From Natrinema gari JCM 14663 (GTDB taxonomy: Archaea; Halobacteriota; Halobacteria; Halobacteriales; Natrialbaceae), in assembly GCF_000337175.1 (NCBI RefSeq), contig NZ_AOIJ01000061.1:1-64000 (forward strand): a stretch of 64,000 nucleotides of DNA, given 5' to 3'. Under the pieces are notes generated by a model. It made no database searches, was not told where the DNA came from, and worked only from the letters and a program-made list of their open reading frames with translations. Below, one piece after another: positions 16,638 through 25,263 of the stretch (position 1 is its first letter; the number at the start of each line of letters is the position of its first letter). A program made the translations under genes and the position numbers.

Positions 16638-16709
16638 TGTTCCGCCGGATTCCCGGCTCGACCGTTGACCGATCACAACGGTTCTTAGGCAGCCATCCGT
16701 AGAGGGCAT

Positions 16710-18602
16710 ATGGACGATGTCGACACGGAGCGCGGTCGCCCCGTCGACGACGCCGCAGCGGCGGCCCGCGCCCTCGAGCACGTGGTCGATCCGGTCGTCG
16801 CAGTTACCGAGGGAACGATCACGTACGCGAACGAGGCCGCTCGCGACGCCTTCGAACTCGGCGACGCCGACCGCGAAGCGGCGACCGCGCTCGGGACGCG
16901 CTGGACCCGCCTCGCAACGGCGATCGACGAGACGACCGTCGGTACCGCCCGGCAAGTCGACCTGGCGGACCACCGAGAGCGCGTCCGTATCCACCGCGGG
17001 GCGAGCGGCGCGACGCTGACGTTCGAGCGCGAGGGGACGAGCGCCGACGCCACCGCCGAGAGCGTGGGTAACTCCCGCTCGGGCGCGAGCGATCGACTGG
17101 TGAAAGACCGCGCGCTCGAGGAGGCCCCCGTCGGGATCACCATCTCCGACCCGGACCGCGAGGACAACCCGCTGGTGTACGTCAACGAGGCCTACGAGGA
17201 GATGACCGGCTACGAATTCGACGAAGTCGTCGGCCGGAACTGTCGGTTCCTCCAGGGCGAAGACTCCGACGAGGCAGCGATCGCCGAAATGGCGGCGGCC
17301 ATTGACGAGGATCGGCCCGTCACCGTCGAACTCAAGAACTACCGCAAGGACGGCACCGAGTTCTGGAACGAGGTCACGATCGCTCCCGTTCGGGACGAGG
17401 ACGGCCGCGTGACCAACTACGTCGGCTTCCAGAACGACATCACAGCGCGCAAGGAGGCCGAACTCGCGCTCGAGCGACAGACCGAGGAACTCCAGTACAT
17501 CCTCGATCGCGTCGAGGGGCTCATTCAGGACGTTACCGCCGTCGTCGCGGGCTCGACCGACCGCTCGGAACTCGAGCGCGAGGTCTGTGCGCGGATCGCC
17601 GCGGAGGACGCCTACGACGGGGTCTGGATCGGCGAGCGCAACCCCGCGACCGGGACGATCGACATCCGCTCGAGCGTCGGCGACGGACCCGACGGGGGGA
17701 CCGTTGCAACCGATACCGGCCACCCCGCCGCCGAGGCGCTCGCGACGACCGATCCGGCCGTCGATACCGCCGACGGACTGACGCGCGCCGCGTTTCCGCT
17801 GTCGTACAACGGGATCGAGTACGGCGTGGTGACGATACGGACGGAGCGAGCGATCGACGACCGCGAAACGGTGATCCTCTCCGCGCTCGCCCGCGCGGTC
17901 GCCAGCGGCGTCAACGCCCGCGAGACGAGCCGCATGCTCGCGACCGATGCCGTCGTCGCCGTCGAGCTCGAACTGACCGACCGCACCCTTCCGCCGGTCG
18001 CCCTCTCGGCGGCGGCCGACTGTCGTCTCGAGTACAGCCGGTCGGTTCACCGAACGGACGACGAGACGGCATCGTTGTTTACCGTTACCGGCGCGAGTGC
18101 CGACGAGATCACCGCAGCCGCCGACGAACTGGCCGACGCCGACTGTCGCATCGTCGTCGAGCGCGACGAGGAGTGTCTCGTGGAGGTAACCGGCGGGGAG
18201 GACCTCGTCGGCTGGCTCTCCGAGCGCGGCGTCCGCACGAAGGCCATCGACGCCGAGGCCGGTCGCGCACGCGTCACGCTCGAGATTCCGCGCTCGGCGA
18301 ACGTGCGTTCGGTCGTCGAGGCCGTCGAAGACCGCTACGACGGGACCGATGTCCTCTCGTTCCAGCAGCGCGAGCCCGACAGCGAGACCCGCCAGGAGTT
18401 CGCCGCCCGTCTCGAGGAGGCGCTGACCGATCGTCAGTTCGGCGCGCTACAGCGGGCGTATCTCGGCGGCTACTTCGAGTGGCCGCGGCCGACGACCGGG
18501 GAGGAACTGGCCCAGTCGATGGGCGTCTCCCGACCGACCTTCCACGAACACCTGCGGACGGCCGAGGCGAAACTGTGTCGAGCCTTCTTCGGGGACGCGT
18601 AG
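16710..18602 (+). CDS. PAS/LOV-GAF-HTH_10 regulator (Bat-like)
   Basis: A 630-residue sensor-regulator. A weak N-terminal PAS-like part (about 20-110) is followed by a PAS domain at about 135-250 with a LOV signature: GRNCRFLQGED places a cysteine at residue 178, the position that forms the flavin adduct in blue-light receptors. VTVELKNYRKDGTEFWNEV and NYVGFQNDITARKEAE also fit LOV. A GAF domain (about 285-410) and a bacterio-opsin activator linker follow. The C-terminus is an HTH_10 domain (LTDRQFGALQRAYLGGYFEW, GEELAQSMGVSRPTFHEHLR). It should bind DNA in response to light or redox state. Bat of Halobacterium has the same plan. The target genes are unknown. Confidence 0.9.
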   Translation: MDDVDTERGRPVDDAAAAARALEHVVDPVVAVTEGTITYANEAARDAFELGDADREAATALGTRWTRLATAIDETTVGTARQVDLADHRERVRIHRGASGATLTFEREGTSADATAESVGNSRSGASDRLVKDRALEEAPVGITISDPDREDNPLVYVNEAYEEMTGYEFDEVVGRNCRFLQGEDSDEAAIAEMAAAIDEDRPVTVELKNYRKDGTEFWNEVTIAPVRDEDGRVTNYVGFQNDITARKEAELALERQTEELQYILDRVEGLIQDVTAVVAGSTDRSELEREVCARIAAEDAYDGVWIGERNPATGTIDIRSSVGDGPDGGTVATDTGHPAAEALATTDPAVDTADGLTRAAFPLSYNGIEYGVVTIRTERAIDDRETVILSALARAVASGVNARETSRMLATDAVVAVELELTDRTLPPVALSAAADCRLEYSRSVHRTDDETASLFTVTGASADEITAAADELADADCRIVVERDEECLVEVTGGEDLVGWLSERGVRTKAIDAEAGRARVTLEIPRSANVRSVVEAVEDRYDGTDVLSFQQREPDSETRQEFAARLEEALTDRQFGALQRAYLGGYFEWPRPTTGEELAQSMGVSRPTFHEHLRTAEAKLCRAFFGDA

Positions 18603-18712
18603 TCGCTGTCACAGTGACTGTCACGGCTCGAGACCTGTCCCCGCGCCGTAGCATCGAGACCGCTCGTGGACGGTCGCCGAGGTTTATATGGCTCGTCGTG
18701 GGAAGCGGTGCT

Positions 18713-18898
18713 ATGTTCGCGTTCGCACCTCCGCTGCAGATGGGCGGCGGTGAGTACCTGTACTTGGCGCTCATCTTTTTGCTCCTCGTGATCGTCGCCG
18801 CCGTCGGTGCCCGCGGCGTTGCCGGGATCTCGATGGAGATCGAACGGATCTTCGTGCTGGTCTTTATCATCCTCGCAGTGATCGCGCTGTTGTTGTAA
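18713..18898 (+). CDS. DUF1328-like small membrane protein
   Basis: The ATG at 18713 opens a 61-residue frame. It has a hydrophobic segment at about residues 15-36, a GARGVAGISMEIERI turn, and a second hydrophobic segment to the end. The helix, GxxGVAG turn, helix plan matches the YtjA/DUF1328 family of tiny membrane proteins. A TATA box (GGTTTATATGG, about 18680-18690) lies about 28 bases upstream. The first residues (MFAFAPPLQMGGG) are haloarchaeal in style. Confidence 0.75.
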   Translation: MFAFAPPLQMGGGEYLYLALIFLLLVIVAAVGARGVAGISMEIERIFVLVFIILAVIALLL

Positions 18899-19113
18899 CC
18901 ACCCCGCTCCGAGCGAAATCGGGGTCGGCGGACCGCTCGTTCGACCAGCGGCTGGCTCGTGCGGGCGACCATTGCCGGTTACGGTTCCGCAGTACGTGCC
19001 GGCGCGGCCGACCGTCCGCCTCGAGTCGCTGTCGATCACGTAACCGGTTCCGGTTGCGAACGGCTGAGAACGACTAACACGATGGCGGCCGTATACAAGA
19101 ACGAACGGTTACT

Positions 19114-21039
19114 ATGACAGCACTCGGCGGATTTCAGGACAGGGTCGCCCGCATCGATCTCTCGGACGGGGAGATCGCGTACGAGTCGATCGACGACGAG
19201 GACGCAGCGAAGTATATCGGTGCGCGGGGGCTCGGGGTAAAGTACGTCTTCGACCAGGGACCGGGGGTCGATCCGCTCGGTCCCGACAACCTGTTGGCCT
19301 TTATGAATGGCCCGCTGTCGGGCACGCAGGTGACGATGAGCGGTCGGATCGCCGTCTGCACGAAGTCGCCGCTGACCGGGACCGTCACCGACAGTCACCA
19401 CGGCGGCTGGTCGGGAGCCCGGCTCAAGTGGGCCGGCTTCGACGGACTGTGCTTCGAGGGCGAGGCCGACGACCCGGTCTACGCCTACGTCGAGGACGGG
19501 TCCGTCGAACTCCGGGACGCCTCCCATCTCTGGGGTGCGGGTGTCCACGAGACACGGGACCGACTCGAGGAGGAACTCGAGGGGTCGTACGGCAAGAACC
19601 TCTCGTTGATGGCGATCGGACCCGCCGGCGAGAACGGCGTCAAGTACGCCTGCATCATCAACGAGGACGACCGAGCCTCGGGACGGGGCGGCACCGGCTG
19701 CGTGATGGGGTCGAAGAACCTCAAAGCGGTCGTCATCAAATCGACTACGGAGATGCCCAAGCCGGCCGATCCGGAGACGTTCAAAGAAGGCCACCAGCAG
19801 GCGATGCAGGCCATCCAGGAGTCGGAGGTCACCGCGCCCAACGAGGGCGGCCTCTCGATGTACGGGACGAACGTCTTGATGAACATCGGCGAGGAGATGG
19901 ACGGCCTCCCGACGAAAAACGGTCAGTATACGTCGACCGAAAGCATGCGCGACACGGAGGGCGTCGACATCGACGCCGAACGCGTCTCCGGCGAGAACGT
20001 CCGTGAGAACATCCTCGTCGACGAGCCGACCTGTCACTCCTGTCCGGTCGCCTGCAAGAAGGAAGTCGAGGTGACCGCGATGCACAAAGGCGAGGAGATG
20101 AACGTCCGGACCGAGTCCTACGAGTACGAGTCGGCGTACGCGCTCGGCCCGAACTCCGGCCACACCGACCGCGACAAGATCGCGCTCATGCTCGAGCGCT
20201 GTAACGACATGGGCATCGACACCATCGACGGGGGCAACATGATGGCGATGGCTATGGAAATGACCGACGAGGGCAAACTCGAGGGCGTCGGCGAACTCGA
20301 GTGGGGCGACACCGAGACCATGATCGAGATGATCGAGCGGATCGCCCGCCGCGAGGACGAGTTCGCGGACCTGTTGGCCGAGGGCCCGCGCCGCGTCGCC
20401 GACCGCAAGGACGCCCACGACAACTCGCTGGCAGTCAAGGGTCAGACCATCGCGGCCTACGACCCGCGCTGTATGAAGGGGATGGGCATCGGCTACGCCA
20501 CCTCGAACCGCGGGGCCTGCCACCTGCGCGGGTACACTCCCGCCGCCGAAATCCTCGGGATCCCCGAGAAGGTCGACCCCTACGAGTACGAGGGGAAAGG
20601 CGAGCTCACCGCTCAGTTCCAGGACCTCCACGCCATCAGCGACTCGTTCGACATCTGCAAGTTCAACGCCTTCGCGGAGGGCATCGAGGAGTACGTCCTG
20701 CAGTACAACGGCATGACCGGCCGCGATGTCACCGAGGAGGAACTGCTCGAGGCCGGCGAACGGATCTACAACTTGGAGCGGTACTACAACAACCTCAACG
20801 GCTTCGACGGGAGCGACGACTCGCTGCCAGCGCGCTTCCTCGAGGACGGTATCCGCGGTCAGGGTGCCAGCGAGGGCGAGTACTGCGAACTCGCCGAGAT
20901 GAAAGACGAGTACTACGACCACCGCGGCTGGGTCGACGGCGTCGTCCCTGACGAAAAACTCGACGAACTCGGAATCGAACTCGGGCCGGGGACGGGCGTC
21001 AGCATCGAGGGCGGTGCGGCTGCATCGAGCGACGACTGA
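19114..21039 (+). CDS. aor: Aldehyde:ferredoxin oxidoreductase, tungsten-dependent
   Basis: A 641-residue member of the AOR family, which oxidises aldehydes to acids and reduces ferredoxin, using a tungsto-bispterin cofactor and a 4Fe-4S cluster. The N-terminal cofactor domain shows GARGLGVKYVFDQGPGVDPL and GRGGTGCVMGSKNLKAVVIK. The cluster ligands are Cys307, Cys310 and Cys314 (CHSCPVACKKE) and Cys515 in SFDICKFNAF. The C-terminus is intact and acidic. Haloarchaeal homologues are of similar size. The SAMP3-like ubiquitin-fold protein at 26415-26693 belongs to the MoaD family that helps make such pterin cofactors. Substrate not predictable. Confidence 0.95.
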   Translation: MTALGGFQDRVARIDLSDGEIAYESIDDEDAAKYIGARGLGVKYVFDQGPGVDPLGPDNLLAFMNGPLSGTQVTMSGRIAVCTKSPLTGTVTDSHHGGWSGARLKWAGFDGLCFEGEADDPVYAYVEDGSVELRDASHLWGAGVHETRDRLEEELEGSYGKNLSLMAIGPAGENGVKYACIINEDDRASGRGGTGCVMGSKNLKAVVIKSTTEMPKPADPETFKEGHQQAMQAIQESEVTAPNEGGLSMYGTNVLMNIGEEMDGLPTKNGQYTSTESMRDTEGVDIDAERVSGENVRENILVDEPTCHSCPVACKKEVEVTAMHKGEEMNVRTESYEYESAYALGPNSGHTDRDKIALMLERCNDMGIDTIDGGNMMAMAMEMTDEGKLEGVGELEWGDTETMIEMIERIARREDEFADLLAEGPRRVADRKDAHDNSLAVKGQTIAAYDPRCMKGMGIGYATSNRGACHLRGYTPAAEILGIPEKVDPYEYEGKGELTAQFQDLHAISDSFDICKFNAFAEGIEEYVLQYNGMTGRDVTEEELLEAGERIYNLERYYNNLNGFDGSDDSLPARFLEDGIRGQGASEGEYCELAEMKDEYYDHRGWVDGVVPDEKLDELGIELGPGTGVSIEGGAAASSDD

Positions 21040-21286
21040 CTCGAGTCCGGGACCGTTCGGATTTCGGCGTCCATCTCGGTCTGCGTGTCACGGATGGGTG
21101 ACTGCCGATCACACCACTCGAGACGACCGTCTGGGACGAAACTATCGCTCTCATGTCGACCACCTATCTAATATTGGTTATTTCTACTAGTCATACACGT
21201 TATATCGTATATGCTGGTTAGTGGCCTGATACTTGTTGAATGTAGTGTTCCGGTACATTATTATAATCCGACTCATATCTGCTCGT

Positions 21287-21883
21287 ATGAGCCTACTGAA
21301 AGAATGGAAGGGAGTGAACAGCTACATGATCAAGGACCCGGGAACGTTCTTCTCGGCGTACAACGAAAACCACGGGATCGCCTACCCGATCGCGTTCATG
21401 CTGCTCTCGTATCTCGCCGTCATGCTGCCGATCGGGGTGCTCGCTGCGGTATTGAACATCACGTCACCGACCGATGCGGCGATCGGTCTGGTGCTCTTTC
21501 TCGGAATCGGCGTCGTGTACTGGATACAGGGACTCATCGAAGCGTTGCTCGCCCACGGGTGTGCGTACCTCTTCGGTGCGCGCGGCGTCTCGAAAACGCT
21601 CGAAGCGTACGCGTTCCCGACCGTCGTTCGGTACGGTTTGTGGTGGGTTCCCCTGGTGAACATCGCACTCGGACTGTACGGCCTCTACCTGCAGATCAAA
21701 GCCCTGTCGGCGTTTCACGACATTTCGACCGGAAAAGCTGCGATCGCCGCGCTCTTCCTTCCGGTGCTGTTCATGGTTCTGGTTACCGTCATTATCGCAG
21801 CAGTTATCGCCACATTCGTCCTTGAGTTGGGCTCACAGCCCGGCCCACGGCCGGCTATGTACCTGCTCGGGATCGTCGCGTAG
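21287..21883 (+). CDS. YIP1-family membrane protein
   Basis: A 198-residue integral membrane protein. A short amphipathic start (MSLLKEWKGVNSYMIKDPGTFF) is followed by about five hydrophobic segments (about 34-58, 67-92, 115-135, 150-172 and 180-195). The PGTFFSAY opening and spacing fit YIP1-type proteins, whose role in archaea is unknown. The ATG at 21287 is preceded by a TATA box (ATTATAATCC, about 21258-21268), which rules out the upstream start at 21233. Confidence 0.7.
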   Translation: MSLLKEWKGVNSYMIKDPGTFFSAYNENHGIAYPIAFMLLSYLAVMLPIGVLAAVLNITSPTDAAIGLVLFLGIGVVYWIQGLIEALLAHGCAYLFGARGVSKTLEAYAFPTVVRYGLWWVPLVNIALGLYGLYLQIKALSAFHDISTGKAAIAALFLPVLFMVLVTVIIAAVIATFVLELGSQPGPRPAMYLLGIVA

Positions 21884-22026
21884 GGCCCCGGCTGCCGCTC
21901 GAGCCTCGCCGCGGCTGTTGATGCGGGAACGGTGCTCGAATAGCGTCGAGTAGGCTGTCCGTCTCCCGTCCGCGACGCTCCGAACGGACCAGTGCTGGCG
22001 ACGGGAGTGCACGGCGAGACAGAGAA

Positions 22027-22413
22027 TCAGTCGTCGGCAACGGCGTAGGTCGATCCGATGTCGGCCTCGGCGTCGGGCTTGGTCAGTTCGATTGCGACGC
22101 TGCCGTCGTCGATCGAGACGAGCACGTCGTCGAAACTCTTCGAATACTCGGTCGCGTGCTTGCCGGAGGTGTTGATCCGGACCTGCTCGTCGACCAGGTC
22201 GGCCTCGGTCAGCATCTCGACCTTTCGGTAGGCCGTCGACATCGGAATGTCACACTCCTCGGAAACCTCCGTCGCCGTCAGGGACTCCTCGGTCGTCGCC
22301 TCGAGGATGGCTCGACAGGCGTCGTCGTCAAGTGCGGCGAGGACTGCCTTCGGATCGGTTGATTCGTCGGCTTGCCATCCGTGTTTCCGGGCGTCGGGGT
22401 TCGTAGCGGACAT
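22027..22413 (-). CDS. Winged-helix transcriptional regulator (ArsR-like)
   Basis: A 128-residue regulator. AVLAALDDDACRAILEATTE, then SLTATEVSEECDIPMSTAYR and KVEMLTEADLVDEQVRINT form an ArsR-like winged helix. The C-terminal 45 residues (SKSFDDVLVSIDDGSVAIEL and on) form a small beta domain and end acidic. It is divergent from the HTH_10 regulator gene at 22658. The two share a promoter region with a strong TATA element (CTTTATATAGGG, about 22470-22481). A paired regulatory circuit is plausible. Confidence 0.85.
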   Translation of the reverse strand: MSATNPDARKHGWQADESTDPKAVLAALDDDACRAILEATTEESLTATEVSEECDIPMSTAYRKVEMLTEADLVDEQVRINTSGKHATEYSKSFDDVLVSIDDGSVAIELTKPDAEADIGSTYAVADD

Positions 22414-22657
22414 CTGTTGTATCTTCTAATATCGACCCAGCCCCCTCGTAATGACTCCCAATAAATACAGGGGCCTTTATATAGGGTCACGTATTCCGGA
22501 TCAGTTGACCCTGCGTGTTTTTTCGAGGGACGATCGGACCCGACGGCCGGTCGTGAGATCCGCGGTGTGGCACTCCTCTCGCGTCCCGGCCTCGTGCTCG
22601 ACCCGCTCGCGGTCACGGGCACAGGGTTTAGGGGGCCTGCCTTCCCAGCAGTGAGTA

Positions 22658-23317
22658 ATGGTTTCGGGGATTCGTGCGGAAGTGAAGATCGACGACCCGT
22701 CCGAGTGCGTCGTCGCGCAGGTCTCGGCCGAGACGGACGGTCGGGTCAACTCCGTCTCGCGGAGTATCAACCCGTCCGCGCCCGACCGCATGACCGAGGA
22801 ATTCATGCTCGAGGCCGACAGCTATCCCGACGAGTTCGACGTCGACGCGGCACTGTCACCGATCTTCTCCTACGGCTCGAGTGCGGTCTACCGATACGAG
22901 CGCGACCTCGAGTGCGGTTGCCCCTGCGAGTGTATCGAGGCACACGACTGCCCGGTAGTCGACATCCGCACGCAGGGGGCGGCGCTGTTCCTGACCTTTC
23001 ACGCACCGGACATGCACGCGCTCCAGGCCGTCATCGGCGACCTGCGCGAGCGCTACGCGACCCTCGATGTTCAGCGACTGCTGCAGTCCCAACAGGATCA
23101 CGACGACCGCAACCTCGTCTTCGTCGACCGGAGTACGCTGACCGACCGCCAGACCGAAGTCCTCGAGACGGCCCACCGAATGGGCTACTTCGATCACCCC
23201 AAGCGGGCCAACGCCGGCGAAGTCGCCGACGAACTCGGAATCACCGGGACGACGTTCACTGAACATCTCGCGGCAGCCCAAACGAAACTGCTCGACGCGA
23301 TTCTCGATCACGAGTAG
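22658..23317 (+). CDS. HTH_10 regulator with a cysteine-rich sensor segment
   Basis: A 219-residue Bat-type regulator without PAS or GAF domains. Residues about 1-70 form a beta-rich domain. Between about residues 86 and 99, the ECGCPCECIEAHDCP stretch packs five cysteines and one histidine, suggesting a metal or redox site. VVDIRTQGAALFLTFHAPD follows. The C-terminal HTH_10 is clear: LTDRQTEVLETAHRMGYFDH and GEVADELGITGTTFTEHLAA. The clustered cysteines could sense metal, oxygen or nitrosative stress. It is divergently arranged with the winged-helix regulator at 22027-22413. Confidence 0.85.
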   Translation: MVSGIRAEVKIDDPSECVVAQVSAETDGRVNSVSRSINPSAPDRMTEEFMLEADSYPDEFDVDAALSPIFSYGSSAVYRYERDLECGCPCECIEAHDCPVVDIRTQGAALFLTFHAPDMHALQAVIGDLRERYATLDVQRLLQSQQDHDDRNLVFVDRSTLTDRQTEVLETAHRMGYFDHPKRANAGEVADELGITGTTFTEHLAAAQTKLLDAILDHE

Positions 23318-23472
23318 CGGTGAGTCGCCGAGCCCGGACTCGGGGCGCGATGGCTCGAGACCTATGAACGTAACGGGTCCTATAGGGAACCGGAACCGAA
23401 CCGCAACCCTATATATACTGGACACACAGCTATACGGTAGACAGGCGAAGTTTCACGCGGCTCACCCCTGAC

Positions 23473-23622
23473 ATGAGTAGATACGAGTTCACGTGCCCGG
23501 AGTGCGGGCAGGAAATCGAGGTCAACGAATCGATGCGTGAGGCCACGCTGTCACACGGCTGTCCGGTCTGTGGGGCGTCGGTCACGTCATCGGCGTTCGT
23601 CGCGGAGCAGCAGACGAACTGA
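23473..23622 (+). CDS. Zinc-ribbon microprotein (DUF7560-like)
   Basis: A 49-residue protein starting MSRYEFTCPECGQEIEVNES. A second knuckle, GCPVCGASVTSSAF, completes a zinc ribbon. The FTCPECG-x-I-x-VN-x-x-MRE pattern agrees with the DUF7560 family. It is short and free-standing. Function unknown. Upstream, an AT-rich element (CCTATATATACTGG, about 23409-23422) is a possible promoter, about 57 bases ahead of the start. Confidence 0.75.
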   Translation: MSRYEFTCPECGQEIEVNESMREATLSHGCPVCGASVTSSAFVAEQQTN

Positions 23623-23669
23623 TCTCGTTCCCCTAGCAATCGCTCCCGTTTGCGTCTCGGTCTCCGCGT

Positions 23670-24122
23670 TCACTCCTCGCGGTTGATTTCCGTACGCCGT
23701 CCGTTGAGCGTCGCCGGGGTGAGTCGGTAGAGTTCGATGTCCAGCGCGTCTTTTCCATCGGCCCAGATTTCGAACAGCGGCCGCTTTGCATCACCGTACT
23801 GGGCGATCTCGTCGGGCGTCAACGCCGACGGCTCGATGCTCTGGAGGGAGCCGGTCGCAATGATGCTCCGGTAGGCCGAGTCGGCCTCATCGTACACGAC
23901 GAGTCGCGCTTTGGGTTCGGACTCGAGGAACTGGCGCTTCTCGCTTTCCGGCGTCGATACCATCCGCATGTAGAACGCTCGATCGTCGGCGTCGTAGCCG
24001 TACGAGATCGGAATCGCATAGGGTTCGTCCGTGCGTGCGAGCGACAACACCCCCGTCTCGTGACGACTGAGGAAGTCGTCGATCTCCGCGTCGGTCATCT
24101 CGGTTTCCTGGTCGATAGCCAT
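23670..24122 (-). CDS. Pyridoxamine 5'-phosphate oxidase family protein
   Basis: A 150-residue split-barrel flavin-binding protein. The core MTDAEIDDFLSRHETGVLSL, then EPYAIPISYGYDADDRAFYM, SEKRQFLESEPKARLVVYDE and a GSLQSIEP loop are typical of the haloarchaeal group. The substrate is unknown; such proteins may reduce stress-derived compounds. The start is the ATG at 24122 (MAIDQETEMTD), because a TATA-like element (CTATAAAG, about 24157-24164) lies upstream and the longer reading is not family-like. Confidence 0.85.
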   Translation of the reverse strand: MAIDQETEMTDAEIDDFLSRHETGVLSLARTDEPYAIPISYGYDADDRAFYMRMVSTPESEKRQFLESEPKARLVVYDEADSAYRSIIATGSLQSIEPSALTPDEIAQYGDAKRPLFEIWADGKDALDIELYRLTPATLNGRRTEINREE

Positions 24123-24231
24123 CGTCTGGGTGGTTCCTAAAAGGTGAAACACGATCTTTATAGTTGTCATCGACCGCGAGGACCGCCGTTGCGGTTCCAT
24201 GGCGTCCCGCGTCGGGCCGTCGCCGTTCCGG

Positions 24232-24620
24232 TCACTCGAAGTCGGACCCGTGTCGGTCGCTGCGTGCCTCGCTCCCGCTCGTCCCGATTACGACCGGGTC
24301 CCGGATCTCGAGGGCCGTCTCGAACTCGCTTTCCCGGCCCGTTCGGCGGCCGAGCCGCAGGCACTGCTCTTCGTGTGCGCGACGAATCGCCGACAGCTCG
24401 CGGTCGCTTCCACCGACCGCCGCGCCGATTTCCGTCCAGTGACCGTGGTCGACGAGGAACACGTCCCGGTCGGCGGTCGCGTGGAGGCGTTCGTGCTCCC
24501 GGCGGTACCGGTCGCGTTTCGGCGCGAGCACCGTCTGTGCGCGCTCGAGCAGCTCGGGCAACCGGGTGCCTTCGCGGCCATGAGCACGAGCACCTGCCCC
24601 TCGATCGGCTGGTCCACCAT
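24232..24620 (-). pseudogene. Haloarchaeal hypothetical gene split by a frameshift
   Basis: The ATG at 24620 directly follows the TAG of the upstream gene (TAGATG) and reads MVDQPIEGQVLVLMAAKAPG. After about 20 codons that frame turns to nonsense. The frame one step back carries on with LPELLERAQTVLAPKRDRYR, DVFLVDHGHWTEIGAAVGG and EFETALEIRDPVVIGTS, to a stop at 24232. Together they make one plausible 128-residue protein, missing one base near 24561-24566. Either half alone lacks a start or a sensible end. It could be a true mutation or a sequence error. The family is unknown to me beyond haloarchaea. Confidence 0.7.
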
Positions 24621-24881
24621 CTATCCACCCGCACGCATCGCCTTCTGCGCGAACCGCTCGACGAGTGGCTCGAGGGTATCCTCATCGCCCTCGAAGACGA
24701 TCGTCACCTCGGTCAGCGTCAGCGAGGGGCCGACGGCGACCGACTCGGAGGAAACCGTCGCCGTCCAATCGTCGCCCACGATGGTGTCCTCGGCGATACG
24801 TTCACCGCCCAGATTCGTGAGATAGCGACCGACGAGCCGTTCAGAGATGCCGCGAAAGGAACGCTTGATACGAGCTCCCAT
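24621..24881 (-). CDS. Small haloarchaeal protein ending RFAQKAMRAGG
   Basis: An 86-residue protein from the ATG at 24881 (MGARIKRSFRGISERLVGRY). NLGGERIAEDTIVGDDWTAT, SSESVAVGPSLTLTEVTIVF and EPLVERFAQKAMRAGG follow. The N-terminus is basic and amphipathic, the rest beta-rich. It touches the frameshifted gene downstream (TAG then ATG), indicating an operon. I recall similar haloarchaeal proteins but no function. A longer start at 24956 is unlikely because the added residues resemble no protein. Confidence 0.7.
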   Translation of the reverse strand: MGARIKRSFRGISERLVGRYLTNLGGERIAEDTIVGDDWTATVSSESVAVGPSLTLTEVTIVFEGDEDTLEPLVERFAQKAMRAGG

Positions 24882-24942
24882 ACCAGTCGTTGGGAACCCG
24901 AACGGATAAATTCGCGTTCCTCGGGACCGCCACGCAGTGGCG

Positions 24943-25263
24943 TTACACGATCGCACGGAACAGGACCACGGTCCCGACGCCGCTACACAGCGACAGCAGG
25001 ATGCTCTCAGTCCGCCACATGACCAGCAAGACGACGCCCGCAGCGCCCCACTCCGCCGGGCCGCCGGCCGCCAGCTCCGGCCCGAGAATCGCGATCACGA
25101 TCGCACCCGGCAACACGGACAGTCCCGCCTCGAAACGTTCGCTCACCTCGATTCGGCGCAGGAGCCAGAGCCCGCCGACTTTCGTCACTGCCGTCACGAG
25201 CGCCATCGCGAGGACGACGCCGACGACCAGCGGATCGAGCTCGAGGGCCCGCTCACCCATCAT
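24943..25263 (-). CDS. azlD: AzlD-family branched-chain amino acid transport subunit
   Basis: A 106-residue membrane protein with four hydrophobic segments. VVGVVLAMALVTAVTKVGGL at the start and LPGAIVIAILGPEL in the middle resemble AzlD, the small partner of AzlC. Together they export branched-chain amino acids or analogues in bacteria. Its start overlaps the end of azlC by 11 bases, so they are translated from one transcript. Confidence 0.85.
   Translation of the reverse strand: MMGERALELDPLVVGVVLAMALVTAVTKVGGLWLLRRIEVSERFEAGLSVLPGAIVIAILGPELAAGGPAEWGAAGVVLLVMWRTESILLSLCSGVGTVVLFRAIV

Noticed and set aside
16053-18050. Minus-strand open frame of 665 codons
   Set aside because: Antisense to the LOV-GAF-HTH_10 gene, which has clear domain motifs.
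19036-20922. Minus-strand open frame of 628 codons
   Set aside because: Antisense to the AOR gene, which shows all cofactor and cluster residues.
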